Shown piece after piece: positions 17,053-25,832 of a DNA stretch of 64,000 nucleotides. The position numbers were made by a program, and so were the translations under genes. Position 1 is the first letter of the stretch. Each line of letters starts with the position of its first letter. The notes below the pieces were generated by a model. The model did no database searches, was not told the origin of the DNA, and was given only the letters and a program-made list of their open reading frames with translations. Where the stretch lies: positions 3,844,001 through 3,908,000 of the forward strand of contig NZ_LR746496.1 in the NCBI RefSeq assembly GCF_902729405.1. Reading direction: 5' to 3'. The DNA is from Acididesulfobacillus acetoxydans. GTDB lineage: Bacteria; Bacillota; Desulfitobacteriia; Desulfitobacteriales; Desulfitobacteriaceae.

Positions 17053-17597
17053 GGCGAACTCCCCGTTCTCTCCGTTTTCCCTTGTCCTTTTTCCCGATAT
17101 CGCTGCTCCGAGCCTTTCAAACATCTCTTAACGACGTCCTGATATCCCAGGTACCCGCAACTGACCCAAGCCCCGATACCTTTCGGTGCCCGCGGCCTGA
17201 CACCCCGGCACTACCTTAACGATATCCCGATACCTGAACCATGCCTTGATACCTTAACCATGCCTTGATACCTTAACCGTACCTTAACAACATAACTATA
17301 CCATAATTTCCGGCCCTGACAAACTCCCGCCCTTTTCCGCCGCAAAATCACAACTATACAGCCTCTGATTCCGCATAAAGACAAACCACCCGAGCATGAA
17401 CACAGTTGCCGGGCCGCACGACGGAGCACGCCGGTCTGTAGTGCAGCCCGGCGCCGCCTGCGCCGGATGGGCAATGGCTTCGCCGATCAAGTAACGCCCA
17501 CTTCTGCAAGCGGGCGTCTGAAGAGCAGCGCTCGCTGACTTAAGCGTCGCGGCGCCGGAAAGTTTTTCTTGGCCTTTTTCTTCGCCTTTTTCTCAGC
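17053..17597. other. 545 bp intergenic region upstream of pgeF
   Basis: Besides the 19 bp repeats at 17229-17285, I see no gene, clear promoter or RNA structure. The left part is rich in GATATCC/GATACC words, the right part (17400-17560) has GC-rich inverted words such as CGGCGCCG but no long stem. Short open frames here have compositions unlike the neighbouring proteins. Confidence 0.5.
17229..17285. repeat. Three 19 bp tandem repeats
   Basis: Units start at 17229, 17248 and 17267, each close to GATACCTTAACCATGCCTT. They lie mid-way in the pgeF-ylmC gap. A decayed fourth unit (CCTTAACAACATAACTATACC) follows. Confidence 0.85.
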
Positions 17598-17873
17598 TTA
17601 ACGATGGTCCGGGCTTTCAGGATCCAGGTCAGGTAAGTCTTGCGCATCCACCAAAATTACATCTACCCCGATCTTTTTCACCCTGTCCCAGGGGATTAGG
17701 ATATCGTCACCGCGGCCGCCGCCAAAAATGCCCCAGCTGCGGGCGGCCCCGGCCACGAGAATGGCGCGAATGGCTCCCCTCTCCATGTCCAGGTCGAGAT
17801 CCTTGATCGGGCCCAACCTCCGTCCGTCCTTGACATTCACAATATCCAAAAGCCGCAGTTCCGAGATGCGCAT
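17598..17873 (-). CDS. ylmC: YlmC/YmxH-family PRC-barrel protein
   Basis: This 91-residue single PRC-barrel protein begins MRISELRLLDIVNVKDGRRLG, the typical YlmC/YmxH start, with the barrel strand GDDILIPWDRVKKIGVDVILVD near residues 55-77. Members are found next to sigG in spore formers and are sporulation-linked, with no known enzymatic role. It is spaced about 50 bases from sigG. Confidence 0.92.
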   Translation of the reverse strand: MRISELRLLDIVNVKDGRRLGPIKDLDLDMERGAIRAILVAGAARSWGIFGGGRGDDILIPWDRVKKIGVDVILVDAQDLPDLDPESPDHR

Positions 17874-17922
17874 GATTTACCCCTCCCCTCCCCTTATTCC
17901 TATGAAGGGAAGGGCGAGATTA

Positions 17923-18696
17923 TTATACGTACTTGCGCATATGGTGTAAGGCGGCCTTTTCCAGGCGGGAAACCTGGGCCTGAGAAATTCCGATTTCATC
18001 GGCCACTTCCATCTGAGTTTTGCCGTGAAAAAAGCGCAAAGACAGGATGAGTTTCTCCCTTTCTCCCAGTCGCCGCAAAGCTTCCCTCACGGCCAGTCCT
18101 TCCAGCCAGTTAGCGTCGGAATGTTTGTCATCCCCGATCTGGTCCATGACGAAGATCGGGTCTCCCCCGTCATGGTAGATGGGTTCGAACAGAGAGATCG
18201 GCTCTTGAATCGCGTCTAAGGCGAAGATCACTTCTTCTCTGGGCAGAGACAGCCGGGTCGCTATTTCTCCCACGGAAGGCTCGCGCGAACACTCGCTTAC
18301 CAGCTGATCGCGGACCTGCAAAGCTTTGTAAGCGATGTCGCGCAGGGAGCGGCTGACCCGGATCGGGTTGTTGTCCCGTAAATATCTTCTGATTTCGCCG
18401 ATAATCATGGGAACCGCATAGGTGGAGAACTTGACATTCTGCCCAAGGTCAAAATTGTCGATGGCCTTCATCAAACCGATACAGCCGACTTGAAAAAGAT
18501 CATCGACAAACTCTCCCCGATTGGTAAATCTTTGAATTACACTCAGCACCAAACGCAGATTGCCGTAGATTAATTTATCACGGGCACTGCGGTCCCCCGC
18601 CTGGTAGACGACGAACAGCTCCTTCATCTTGGCGCTGGACAAAACCGGTAATTTCGAGGTGTTCACTCCGCAGATTTCAACTTTGTTTAAAGCCAT
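17923..18696 (-). CDS. sigG: Sporulation sigma factor SigG
   Basis: This is the late forespore RNA polymerase sigma factor. From the ATG at 18696 it is 257 residues and starts MALNKVEICGVNTSKLPVLS, the diagnostic SigG N-terminus that carries the SpoIIAB-binding region. Region 2 is seen as GNLRLVLSVIQRF and DLFQVGCIGLMKAIDNFD, region 4 as the helix-turn-helix MEVADEIGISQAQVSRLEK. The ribosome site GGGAGGTG precedes the start; the 18738 alternative lacks one. It directly follows sigE, as in B. subtilis. Confidence 0.97.
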   Translation of the reverse strand: MALNKVEICGVNTSKLPVLSSAKMKELFVVYQAGDRSARDKLIYGNLRLVLSVIQRFTNRGEFVDDLFQVGCIGLMKAIDNFDLGQNVKFSTYAVPMIIGEIRRYLRDNNPIRVSRSLRDIAYKALQVRDQLVSECSREPSVGEIATRLSLPREEVIFALDAIQEPISLFEPIYHDGGDPIFVMDQIGDDKHSDANWLEGLAVREALRRLGEREKLILSLRFFHGKTQMEVADEIGISQAQVSRLEKAALHHMRKYV

Positions 18697-18749
18697 TCGA
18701 GCACCTCCCAGGATTTTCTGTTGGAGAGTATGCCCCAAGGCTTAATTTG

Positions 18750-19490
18750 TTATTCCAGCCGGCAGAATTCTTTGCGCAACCGCCGAATGATCCGTTTTTC
18801 CAAGCGGGAAATATAAGACTGGGAGATCCCCAAGCGGTCGGCCACCTCTTTCTGAGTTTTTTCCGAGCCGTTGTTCAACCCGAAGCGCAGCTCCATAATC
18901 AGCTTTTCCCGGGCCGAAAGACTGGCCATGGCCAAGTGCAGAAGCTGGCGATCAACCTCTTCTTCCAACGGTCGGGAAATGATATCCGTCTCAGTCCCCA
19001 GTACATCCGAAAGCAGCAGCTCGTTGCCGTCCCAATCAATATTCAGGGGCTCATCAAACGACACTTCCGACCGGGTCTTATTGTTCCGGCGTAAGTACAT
19101 TAAGATCTCATTCTCAATGCACCGGGAAGCATAGGTCGCGAGCTTTATCTTCTTCTGGGGATCAAACGTATTCACCGCTTTGATCAGACCGATCGTGCCA
19201 ATGGAGACTAAATCCTCAATGCCCACCCCGGTGTTCTCAAATTTGCGGCCTATATAGACGACCAGGCGCAGGTTCCGCTCAATCAGAACATCCCGCACGG
19301 ACAAGTCGCCCATCTCCAGCCGGGTCAAAAGCTCTCCTTCCTCATCCGAGCTGAGAGGGGGCGGAAGAGCCTCACTGCTCCCCACATAATAGATCTCATG
19401 AACGTGCAGCCTGTGCCAGAGCCCTTTGAATCTGTCCTGCCATCTTTGCCGCCAGGCCCTCATTGCGCCAAAAAACCCGTCAGAATTCAT
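18750..19490 (-). CDS. sigE: Sporulation sigma factor SigE (pro-protein)
   Basis: This is the early mother-cell sigma factor, made inactive with an N-terminal pro-sequence. It is 246 residues. The first about 32 residues are basic and amphipathic and end in [16 protein letters not shown], matching the processing region cut by SpoIIGA in B. subtilis. Region 2 ([22 protein letters not shown]) and region 4 ([21 protein letters not shown]) are intact. GGAGG lies 11 bases before the ATG. It overlaps the end of spoIIGA by 11 bases, so enzyme and substrate are co-translated. Confidence 0.97.
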   Translation of the reverse strand: MNSDGFFGAMRAWRQRWQDRFKGLWHRLHVHEIYYVGSSEALPPPLSSDEEGELLTRLEMGDLSVRDVLIERNLRLVVYIGRKFENTGVGIEDLVSIGTIGLIKAVNTFDPQKKIKLATYASRCIENEILMYLRRNNKTRSEVSFDEPLNIDWDGNELLLSDVLGTETDIISRPLEEEVDRQLLHLAMASLSAREKLIMELRFGLNNGSEKTQKEVADRLGISQSYISRLEKRIIRRLRKEFCRLE

Positions 19491-20400
19491 GCACTCCAGC
19501 TCCTCCCTTGATATGTTCGAAATGCAACAAGGCCTGATAAGTTCCTTCCGGACTCAGTGCGTGCCGCACCAAGGCAACGGTCGCCCGAACGCTCCTTTTC
19601 TCCTCCCCATCGTTCCAGGCCACTGTCTTGGGCCTGACTCCCAAGAGCCAGCTTTCCCCTTCAATCCCCTTGAAAGGAATAAAAACCAGGGATTTGAACC
19701 ACCCCGGATCTCCTTTCCAGAGCAGAGACCAGGGATCCCCCGACTCCCGCCAAGGCAGCCGCAGCAATCCCCGCGTCTTCTCCGGCAGTGCGTCAACGGC
19801 TGCCTCTTCCTCCAGGAGGATGACAGGCGCGCCTGTGAGGGGGTCCCGCAGCTGGTTCCCGGTATCCAGCAGGGCTTTGACCCGCAAGACTTTGCCTTCT
19901 TCCCCGAAATCGATCTCCAAATCGTAAAGCGACAACTCCATCTGCCGGGCCCTTTGCGACCAGTTCAGCCAGACGCGCTGGCCCAGCGACCAGAAAATGG
20001 CTAAGAGGGGCAATACCAAAATATCCGCGGGAGCGAGTGCAAAAGTCCTGCTCGTCCCCATCCTGCCGAAGCCCAGCCAATCCCAGGCCGCATAGATAAA
20101 TCCGCCCAAACCCGCGGAAAGGAGCCAGAAGCCCAAAAGCGCTTTGAGAAACGGCCTCCTGCCGCGAGAGCCCAAGCTGACTCCCACCATGAAAAAGGGG
20201 ACGAGGATTTTGCTCAAGGTCAGCCACGGGGACGGCCCCAACACCACCAGAACTACCGGCACTTCTCCGAGCAGAGCCCCGTAGAAAAGGCCCCGCTTGC
20301 GCACGGGATAGTGAAGAAGTTTGGCGGTCAACCCCAGGAGAAAAGCATCCATCACTCCATTGATCAAAACATTCAGATCGAGATAAGTCACTTCGGGCAT
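19480..20400 (-). CDS. spoIIGA: Sporulation protease SpoIIGA (pro-SigE processing)
   Basis: This aspartic protease embedded in the septal membrane cleaves pro-SigE. From the ATG at 20400 it is 306 residues and starts [29 protein letters not shown] precedes it. Four to five membrane helices fill about residues 8-150 and the soluble protease half carries the catalytic motif [16 protein letters not shown] 70-residue upstream in-frame extension has no family match. The hairpin at 20552-20586 separates it from ftsZ, so it may have its own promoter. Confidence 0.95.
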   Translation of the reverse strand: MPEVTYLDLNVLINGVMDAFLLGLTAKLLHYPVRKRGLFYGALLGEVPVVLVVLGPSPWLTLSKILVPFFMVGVSLGSRGRRPFLKALLGFWLLSAGLGGFIYAAWDWLGFGRMGTSRTFALAPADILVLPLLAIFWSLGQRVWLNWSQRARQMELSLYDLEIDFGEEGKVLRVKALLDTGNQLRDPLTGAPVILLEEEAAVDALPEKTRGLLRLPWRESGDPWSLLWKGDPGWFKSLVFIPFKGIEGESWLLGVRPKTVAWNDGEEKRSVRATVALVRHALSPEGTYQALLHFEHIKGGAGVHEF

Positions 20401-20551
20401 AATCTTCTGACACCTTTCTTCCGGGCTCTCCAAAAAATTATACCGGACGGGGCCGGTAAAACCTGTCGCTTTAGGGTGGATTCGTATGGTAATTAAAGGA
20501 AAATAAATGCGGGTCCTGTAGTATTTTTTGTTTAAGGCCTTTTGTGGGATC

Positions 20552-20586
20552 GCGAAAGCCCGCCTGATATTCAGGCGGGCTTTCGC
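20552..20586 (-). terminator. Perfect 16 bp hairpin between ftsZ and spoIIGA
   Basis: GCGAAAGCCCGCCTGA pairs perfectly with its complement across a three-base loop. The AAAGCCCGCC...GGCGGGCTTT core gives a short T-run inside the 3' arm on either strand. It is the likely end of the ftsZ transcript and could work in both directions. Confidence 0.75.
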
Positions 20587-20610
20587 AGCAAAAAACCAGC
20601 TTTGACCCAT

Positions 20611-20659
20611 TCGGACTTCGTACTTCTGATTTCAGACCTCTGACCCCCGACTTCTGATT
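20611..20659. repeat. CTTCTGATTTCAG repeat block touching the ftsZ stop
   Basis: The words TACTTCTGATTTCAGACCTC and GACTTCTGATTTCAG recur about 28 bases apart, with TCTGACCCCCGAC between them. The last copy runs into the ftsZ stop codon, whose TCA is part of the repeated GATTTCAG. It resembles the CTTCTGACCTC words at the 3' end of murD. Confidence 0.7.
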
Positions 20660-21709
20660 TCAGCGCCTGCGGCGCAGGAATTCCGGGATATCCACTTCCA
20701 TATCGTTCTGGACCGGTTTAATGACCAGTTCGGGGGGTTTGACACTCTGACTCCGGCGCTGGTCAAATCCCGTGGCGATCACCGTGACGCGCACTTCTTC
20801 TTTCAGAGTGTCGTCAATCACCGCCCCGAAAATAATATTGGCTTCCGGGTCAGCCGCTTCAGCGATGATTTCCGACGCCTCGTTCACCTCAAACAGCGTC
20901 ATGTTCACGCCCCCTGTTATGTTCAAAAGAACCCCCTGCGCGCCTTCGATCGAAGTCTCCAAGAGCGGACTGGAAATAGCCTTACGGGCTGCGTCAGACG
21001 CCCTGTTTTCTCCCGAAGCTTGCCCGATCCCCATTAAGGCCGAGCCGGTGCTCATCATGATCGTCTTAACATCGGCAAAATCCAGGTTAATCAAACCCGG
21101 CACCGCAATCAAATCGGATATTCCCTGCACCCCTTGACGCAGAACATCGTCCGCAATCCGAAAAGCTTCATGAATCGTCGTGTGCTTGTCCACCACCTGA
21201 AGCAAACGATCATTGGGAATCGTGATCAGAGTATCCACCTTGCTCTTGAGTTCGGCAATCCCTTTTTCCGCCTGCATGGCGCGTTTACGCCCTTCGAACG
21301 TAAACGGCCGGGTCACGACTCCCACCGTCAAAGCCCCCAACTCTTTGGCCACCTCGGCCACTATGGGCGCGCCTCCGGTTCCGGTTCCCCCGCCCATACC
21401 GGCGGTGACAAAAACCATATCCGCCCCCTTCAGAACTTCGATCAAGTCCTCCCGGTTCTCTTCGGCGGCTTTTGCCCCTACCTCCGGGTTAGCTCCCGCT
21501 CCCAAGCCCTTAGTCAGCTTTATCCCTATTTGCACTTTCCGACCTGCGCGGGAAAGGTTCAAGGCCTGAGAGTCCGTGTTCACCGATATGAACTCCACCC
21601 CTTTCAAGCCCGAGGTAATCATACGGTTTACCGCGTTGTTGCCCCCTCCGCCGACACCGATCACTTTGATCTCTGCAAACTGGTTCATCTCCGTCTCAAA
21701 TTCCAGCAT
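20660..21709 (-). CDS. ftsZ: Cell division protein FtsZ
   Basis: This tubulin-like GTPase forms the division ring. It is 349 residues, slightly short because the disordered linker is brief. The GTP signature GGGTGTG is at residues 107-113, and NTDSQAL and the T7 loop [11 protein letters not shown] are present. It ends in the conserved partner-binding tail [11 protein letters not shown]. No ftsA lies beside it; sbp and ftsQ are upstream and sepF is downstream in the ylm block. A sigma-H-like promoter lies at 21877-21906, and GGAGGG precedes the ATG. Confidence 0.98.
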   Translation of the reverse strand: MLEFETEMNQFAEIKVIGVGGGGNNAVNRMITSGLKGVEFISVNTDSQALNLSRAGRKVQIGIKLTKGLGAGANPEVGAKAAEENREDLIEVLKGADMVFVTAGMGGGTGTGGAPIVAEVAKELGALTVGVVTRPFTFEGRKRAMQAEKGIAELKSKVDTLITIPNDRLLQVVDKHTTIHEAFRIADDVLRQGVQGISDLIAVPGLINLDFADVKTIMMSTGSALMGIGQASGENRASDAARKAISSPLLETSIEGAQGVLLNITGGVNMTLFEVNEASEIIAEAADPEANIIFGAVIDDTLKEEVRVTVIATGFDQRRSQSVKPPELVIKPVQNDMEVDIPEFLRRRR

Positions 21710-21876
21710 CTATCTTTTGACCCTCCTCGCATCTTTCGCCCATGGACGACTTCTTATTTCCGCGAAACCGATCTCCTCGGACCCGGGCGCACCGACTTGA
21801 TGCGAAGACCCGGTCACCGTCCGCTTATTCTCGTTCAGATGTGTGGGCTGGGTATCTGATCATACATACACACTTA

Positions 21877-21906
21877 CGAATTCTATAAACTTGTCCGATA
21901 TCCCTC
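21877..21906 (-). promoter_or_regulatory. Possible sigma-H promoter for ftsZ
   Basis: On the minus strand AGAGGGATA (21898-21906) and ATAGAATTC (21877-21885) are 12 bases apart. This fits the sigma-H pattern RnAGGAwWW - 11 to 12 - RnnGAATww with one mismatch. B. subtilis ftsAZ has a sigma-H promoter used at sporulation onset, so the placement makes sense. The match is by eye only. Confidence 0.4.
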
Positions 21907-21981
21907 TTTAAATTAGGCTAAAAAGTAAATTTTCTTTAGACGAATTCCCCTTTTTGGCGGCATTTTTCGATCCCCGGTTCT

Positions 21982-22311
21982 TTATTTCTTTAAGAGATGA
22001 CGCCGGATGATGGCCAGGTTCTGAAAGAGTCTCACCCCGAAAGCCACCACGGCCGCCAAATAAAGATCCACCCCGATACGGTCGCCGACATAAGCCAGAA
22101 ACCCTGCCAGAATCATATTGCTGAAAAAGCCGGTCAGAAAAACCGTGCTGTCAAAATGATCCTCTTGCGCGGCCCGGATGCCGCCCAAAACCGAGTCCAG
22201 AGCGGCCAGAATGCCCACTGACAAATACTTGGCATAGTTAATGGGCACGGAAAAAGGGCTCACATACCCGATGGCCAAACCCAAAATCAAACCCAGAAGC
22301 GGCAGCCACAC
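21982..22311 (-). CDS. sbp: Small basic protein Sbp (DUF1290)
   Basis: This 109-residue membrane protein has three to four hydrophobic segments, the conserved opening GLILGLAIGYVSPFSVP and the central LAALDSVLGGIRA. The DUF1290/Sbp family lies between ftsQ/divIB and ftsZ in many Firmicutes; its role in division is undefined. Position and sequence both agree. Confidence 0.93.
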   Translation of the reverse strand: MWLPLLGLILGLAIGYVSPFSVPINYAKYLSVGILAALDSVLGGIRAAQEDHFDSTVFLTGFFSNMILAGFLAYVGDRIGVDLYLAAVVAFGVRLFQNLAIIRRHLLKK

Positions 22312-22327
22312 ATTTCTTCCCCCTTCC

Positions 22328-23122
22328 TCAGCGGCCGATCACCGGAGTTGCCGCGGTAAAATCGATATAGGCCACCCCTTGTTGGATGGACTGATAATCC
22401 TTATCTTGCAACAGGTTAAAAAGCACCGCAAGTTTATCTTTCCACTCGGTGGCTTGGCCTAAACGGACTTCCACCCCGCTGGTCAGAAAGAGGGTAACCT
22501 GCCGGGCCACATTGACCTGAACCTCGCTCAGCAAAGGCAGCATGGCACTCGGCGCTTGGGCGAGAACTTTGAGTTCCGCTTCCAGACCCGGATCGGTCAG
22601 CTTCTGCCCCGGCCCCGCAGTATCCGGAACCGTCACCCCGGTCAGGACCGGATAATCCACTTTGGGCCATCCTTCCAAACGGCGCAGGAAGACCCCCCGG
22701 GAATCGACTTCCAGCACCCCGTTGGGCACGACCAGCAGGGCTGCCGGCGTCCGTTCCGTCACTTGGACCTCCAGCGTGTCGGGGAATTGGCGCTGAAACT
22801 CAACCGAACGCACCAAAGGATGCAGCATGATCTTCTGAGTCAAACCTTCCCGGTCAAAAAGGAAAAGATTCTGACCCAGCGCGCCTTCGGCCAGGCGCTG
22901 AATATCGCTTGCCGGAATCTGCCGCAAACCGGTAACACTGATGTGCCTGATGGTAAAAACGCCGGAGCGGAGGGCAACCACCAGCCCCACCGCCAACATA
23001 ACCACGAGGACGGCAACATAGAGAAAGAACGTATTCGTTCGCTTGGCTGGCAACTCTTTTTCCCCCTTGTCCCAAGTATACCGAATTCCGTCCTCTGAGT
23101 CATTCTTTTTTCTTGAAAACAA
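22328..23122 (-). CDS. ftsQ: Cell division protein FtsQ/DivIB
   Basis: This bitopic divisome protein has a short cytoplasmic tail, a membrane helix at about residues 31-52, the POTRA domain from FTIRHISVTGLRQIP to about 120 and a beta domain behind it. The listed start is a TTG at 23122 directly after a perfect hairpin and without a visible ribosome site. A second TTG at 23053 (LPAKRTNT) has AAGGGGG eight bases upstream and may be the true start, giving 241 residues. It lies downstream of murA and upstream of sbp. Confidence 0.9.
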   Translation of the reverse strand: MFSRKKNDSEDGIRYTWDKGEKELPAKRTNTFFLYVAVLVVMLAVGLVVALRSGVFTIRHISVTGLRQIPASDIQRLAEGALGQNLFLFDREGLTQKIMLHPLVRSVEFQRQFPDTLEVQVTERTPAALLVVPNGVLEVDSRGVFLRRLEGWPKVDYPVLTGVTVPDTAGPGQKLTDPGLEAELKVLAQAPSAMLPLLSEVQVNVARQVTLFLTSGVEVRLGQATEWKDKLAVLFNLLQDKDYQSIQQGVAYIDFTAATPVIGR

Positions 23123-23152
23123 GTTGCTTTAGGACTTTAGTCCTAAAGCAAC
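23123..23152. repeat. 14 bp perfect inverted repeat at the ftsQ start
   Basis: GTTGCTTTAGGACT and its exact complement are separated by two bases, ending right at the first possible ftsQ codon. It has no T-run and lies outside the usual terminator position, so it may be an operator or an mRNA structure at the start of ftsQ. Confidence 0.75.
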
Positions 23153-23454
23153 ACCGCACTTTGCAACTCATCTTTCGCCCATTGTACCGCTGATATGCCA
23201 AGACCGGGAGACCCACCATGACAGCTTGCGCCCCAGTACCCCGCACTTCGCGCTTCGCATTTCGCACGCCGTACTCTCGTACCTCCGCGCTGCGTACACC
23301 GTAGTGTCCCTACACAAGGGTCCCGAGACCCACAGCCGGGACACCCAGTACCTCGCATCTTCGCCCCGGCGCCCCATGCCTCGTCCGCCCGCACTCGCGC
23401 CCCGCGCCACGCACTCTCGCGCCCCGCACCGCACGCCACGCGTCTCACGCCCCG
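23153..23454. repeat. Low-complexity CGC-rich spacer between murA and ftsQ
   Basis: This roughly 300 bp has no credible gene. It is built from recurring words such as CGCACTTCGC/CGCTTCGCATTTCGCAC (23240-23270) and CGCCCCGC-ACGC (23395-23458), and the last ones reach the murA stop. An imperfect inverted pair GTGTCCC...GGGACAC lies at about 23302-23343. Confidence 0.6.
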
Positions 23455-24714
23455 CTACGCCCTGACTCTTCTTAACCTGGCGCCCAAGCCGCGGTATTTT
23501 TCCTCAAGGTTTTCATACCCGCGGTCGATATGCCCGACTTTTTCCAGCACCGTGGCCTCACCGGCTCCCAGCGCCGCCAGGAAGAGAGCCGCCCCGGCCC
23601 GCAGATCAGTCGCCTCGACAAAGGCCCCCTCCAGGGTCTCGGCCCCGTGAACCACTGCCGTGCGCCCCTCCACCCGAATCCGGGCGCCCATGCGCCTGAG
23701 CTCGTCCACGTGCTGGAACCGGTTCTCGAAGATCGTCTCTGTGATCACGCTCGTCCCCTCAGCCGAAGCCAGGAGGGCCATGAACTGGGGCTGCATATCG
23801 GTCGGAAATCCCGGATAGGGCATGGTCTTTAAATCAATCGCCTTAAGCCTGCCGCAGGGCCGTACCCGCACGGCGTCGTCATAAACCTCCAAGCGAGCTC
23901 CGGCTTGACGCAGCTTGGCCACCACCGGCTCCAGATGCTCGGGAATTACATTCTGCACCAGGATATCCCCTTGGGTGATCACCCCGGCCATGATGTGCGT
24001 TCCGGCCTCAATCCGGTCCGGAATCACCGCGTGTTCAGCCGGATGAAGCGTTTCCACTCCCTCAATGCGCAAGACGTCCAGACCCGCTCCCCGAACCTTG
24101 GCTCCCATCTTGTTAAGGAAGTTCTGCAAATCGACAATCTCCGGTTCCCGGGCGGCGTTGTGTATTAAAGTCGTCCCGCGCGCCAGGGCGGCCGCCATCA
24201 TAAGATTTTCCGTGGCGCCGACGCTGGGAACATCCAGGTAGACATGCTCCCCTTTCAGCTCCTCAGTCCACGCCTCGATGTAGCCGTGTTTCTCCTTGAC
24301 TTTAACGCCCAGTTCCGCAAGTCCCTTTAAATGCTGGTCCATCGGACGCGAGCCGATGGCGCAGCCTCCCGGCATGGCGATCTTCACCCGGCCGTGCCGC
24401 GCCAGCACCGGCCCCAAGATTAGATTGGACGCCCGCATCCGGCGCATTAATTCCTCGTCCACACTCCAGTCTCTGAGAGACGAGGCATTGATGAGCAAGG
24501 CCTCATCCTGCCAATTCACCCGGCACCCCAAATGCTCAAGGACGTCCAGCATATTCCTGACATCCGCCAAATGCGGAATGTCCAATAAGACAGATGTACC
24601 TTCCGCCAGCAGCGCCGCCGCCAACAGCGGCAAAGAGGCGTTCTTGGCCCCGCTGACCCGGATGCTCCCCTCCAGCGGCTGCCCCCCGGTTATCACATAG
24701 CGGTCCATGGCCAT
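23455..24714 (-). CDS. murA: UDP-N-acetylglucosamine 1-carboxyvinyltransferase
   Basis: This enzyme carries out the first committed step of peptidoglycan synthesis, adding enolpyruvate to UDP-GlcNAc. From the ATG at 24714 it is 419 residues; a GGAGGAGGAG ribosome site lies just upstream. The catalytic cysteine is C118 in [10 protein letters not shown], the residue alkylated by fosfomycin, so the enzyme is of the sensitive Cys type. The N-terminal substrate loop [15 protein letters not shown] is present. It sits between murB and ftsQ in the dcw cluster. Confidence 0.97.
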   Translation of the reverse strand: MAMDRYVITGGQPLEGSIRVSGAKNASLPLLAAALLAEGTSVLLDIPHLADVRNMLDVLEHLGCRVNWQDEALLINASSLRDWSVDEELMRRMRASNLILGPVLARHGRVKIAMPGGCAIGSRPMDQHLKGLAELGVKVKEKHGYIEAWTEELKGEHVYLDVPSVGATENLMMAAALARGTTLIHNAAREPEIVDLQNFLNKMGAKVRGAGLDVLRIEGVETLHPAEHAVIPDRIEAGTHIMAGVITQGDILVQNVIPEHLEPVVAKLRQAGARLEVYDDAVRVRPCGRLKAIDLKTMPYPGFPTDMQPQFMALLASAEGTSVITETIFENRFQHVDELRRMGARIRVEGRTAVVHGAETLEGAFVEATDLRAGAALFLAALGAGEATVLEKVGHIDRGYENLEEKYRGLGARLRRVRA

Positions 24715-24842
24715 AACCGCTCCTCCTCCTCTTTTGCTCCGGAATAACAAACCTCCGGACCGTTAACACCTGAAACGCCAGATTAAGACACTAAACCTTA
24801 AAGAAAATATGTCAGCCTGCGGCAGCGTTCACCTTTGATACA

Positions 24843-25832
24843 TTATCTTCTGCCGCCTTCCGCTCCCAGATAACGAACCTCCGTCTCCAGCCGGATGCCG
24901 AACTTTTGCCATACATCTGCGCGAATATCTTCGATCAGACACAGGACGTCGGTCGCCGTCGCTTCCCCGGTATTGACGATAAAATTGCTATGTTTTTCGG
25001 ACACCTTGGCTCCGCCGCATCTTTTTCCTTTCCAGCCGCTCTGCTCAATTAGCCGGGCGGCGTAATCCCCGGGCGGATTGCGGAAGACACTGCCCGCGTT
25101 GGCTTCAGCCAGAGGCTGAGCGGCCGCCCGCTTGCGCAGGCCTTCGCTCATGCGCGCCAGAATCCGCTCCCGCTCACCCGGCCCAAAAGAAAGTTCGGCA
25201 GCCAAGACCAGGGGCCGGAGGCTCAGCTTTCCTCCCTTTCCCGGAGGTCCGGCCGCAGGCTCCGGCGCTGTCGGGGGATCGACAGAGAGCGCCGCCTCGA
25301 CTCCGCACACGCTTTCGTCCTGAAAGGAGCTGGTACGGTACCCGAACTTCAGCCTTTCCCTGTTGAGAAGTCGGACTTCACCGTCACACCAAACCTTGAC
25401 GTTCTTGATTCCGCCTGCCATGTCTTCACCATAGGCCCCGGCATTCATGACCACGGCTCCTCCGACTGTCCCGGGAATTCCCCCGGCAAACTCCAGTCCC
25501 GACCAGCCGCGTTCACCGGCTTCCCGGGCCAGCTTCGCCAGAGAATACCCCGCTTCCACCCAAACCGAATGTTCCCCCCACAGGATCCGCCTTAGTTCGG
25601 TGGTTACGACCGTGATTCCCGCCAAACCCCGATCAGGCGCCAGCAGATTTGAACCCCGGCCGATGATCCGGAAATCCTGTCCTTGACTAAGGGCCTCCCG
25701 GACAGCCGCAACCAATTCCTCCGCACTCTCCGGCCAGCAGACATATTCAGCCGGCCCGCCGATCTTCCAAGTCGTTAAATTCTTCAGTGGGTAATTGTGC
25801 TCCACTCTGCCTTTGAACCCGTCTAACACCAT
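24843..25832 (-). CDS. murB: UDP-N-acetylenolpyruvoylglucosamine reductase
   Basis: This FAD enzyme makes UDP-MurNAc from the MurA product. At 329 residues it is longer than the common 300, because of a proline/glycine-rich insert at about residues 180-205 (TAPEPAAGPPGKGGK). The FAD-binding motif IIGRGSNLLAPDRGL, GGIPGTVGGAVVMNAGAYG, and the serine proton donor in NAGSVFRNPPGDYAARLIE are intact. Its start overlaps the Mur-ligase-like gene by 86 bases, so translation is tightly coupled, or its true start is further in. Confidence 0.95.
   Translation of the reverse strand: MVLDGFKGRVEHNYPLKNLTTWKIGGPAEYVCWPESAEELVAAVREALSQGQDFRIIGRGSNLLAPDRGLAGITVVTTELRRILWGEHSVWVEAGYSLAKLAREAGERGWSGLEFAGGIPGTVGGAVVMNAGAYGEDMAGGIKNVKVWCDGEVRLLNRERLKFGYRTSSFQDESVCGVEAALSVDPPTAPEPAAGPPGKGGKLSLRPLVLAAELSFGPGERERILARMSEGLRKRAAAQPLAEANAGSVFRNPPGDYAARLIEQSGWKGKRCGGAKVSEKHSNFIVNTGEATATDVLCLIEDIRADVWQKFGIRLETEVRYLGAEGGRR

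Noticed and set aside
25200-25290. Insert in MurB considered as an intein or domain
   Set aside because: Only about 25 Pro/Gly-rich residues; a loop expansion, not a domain.
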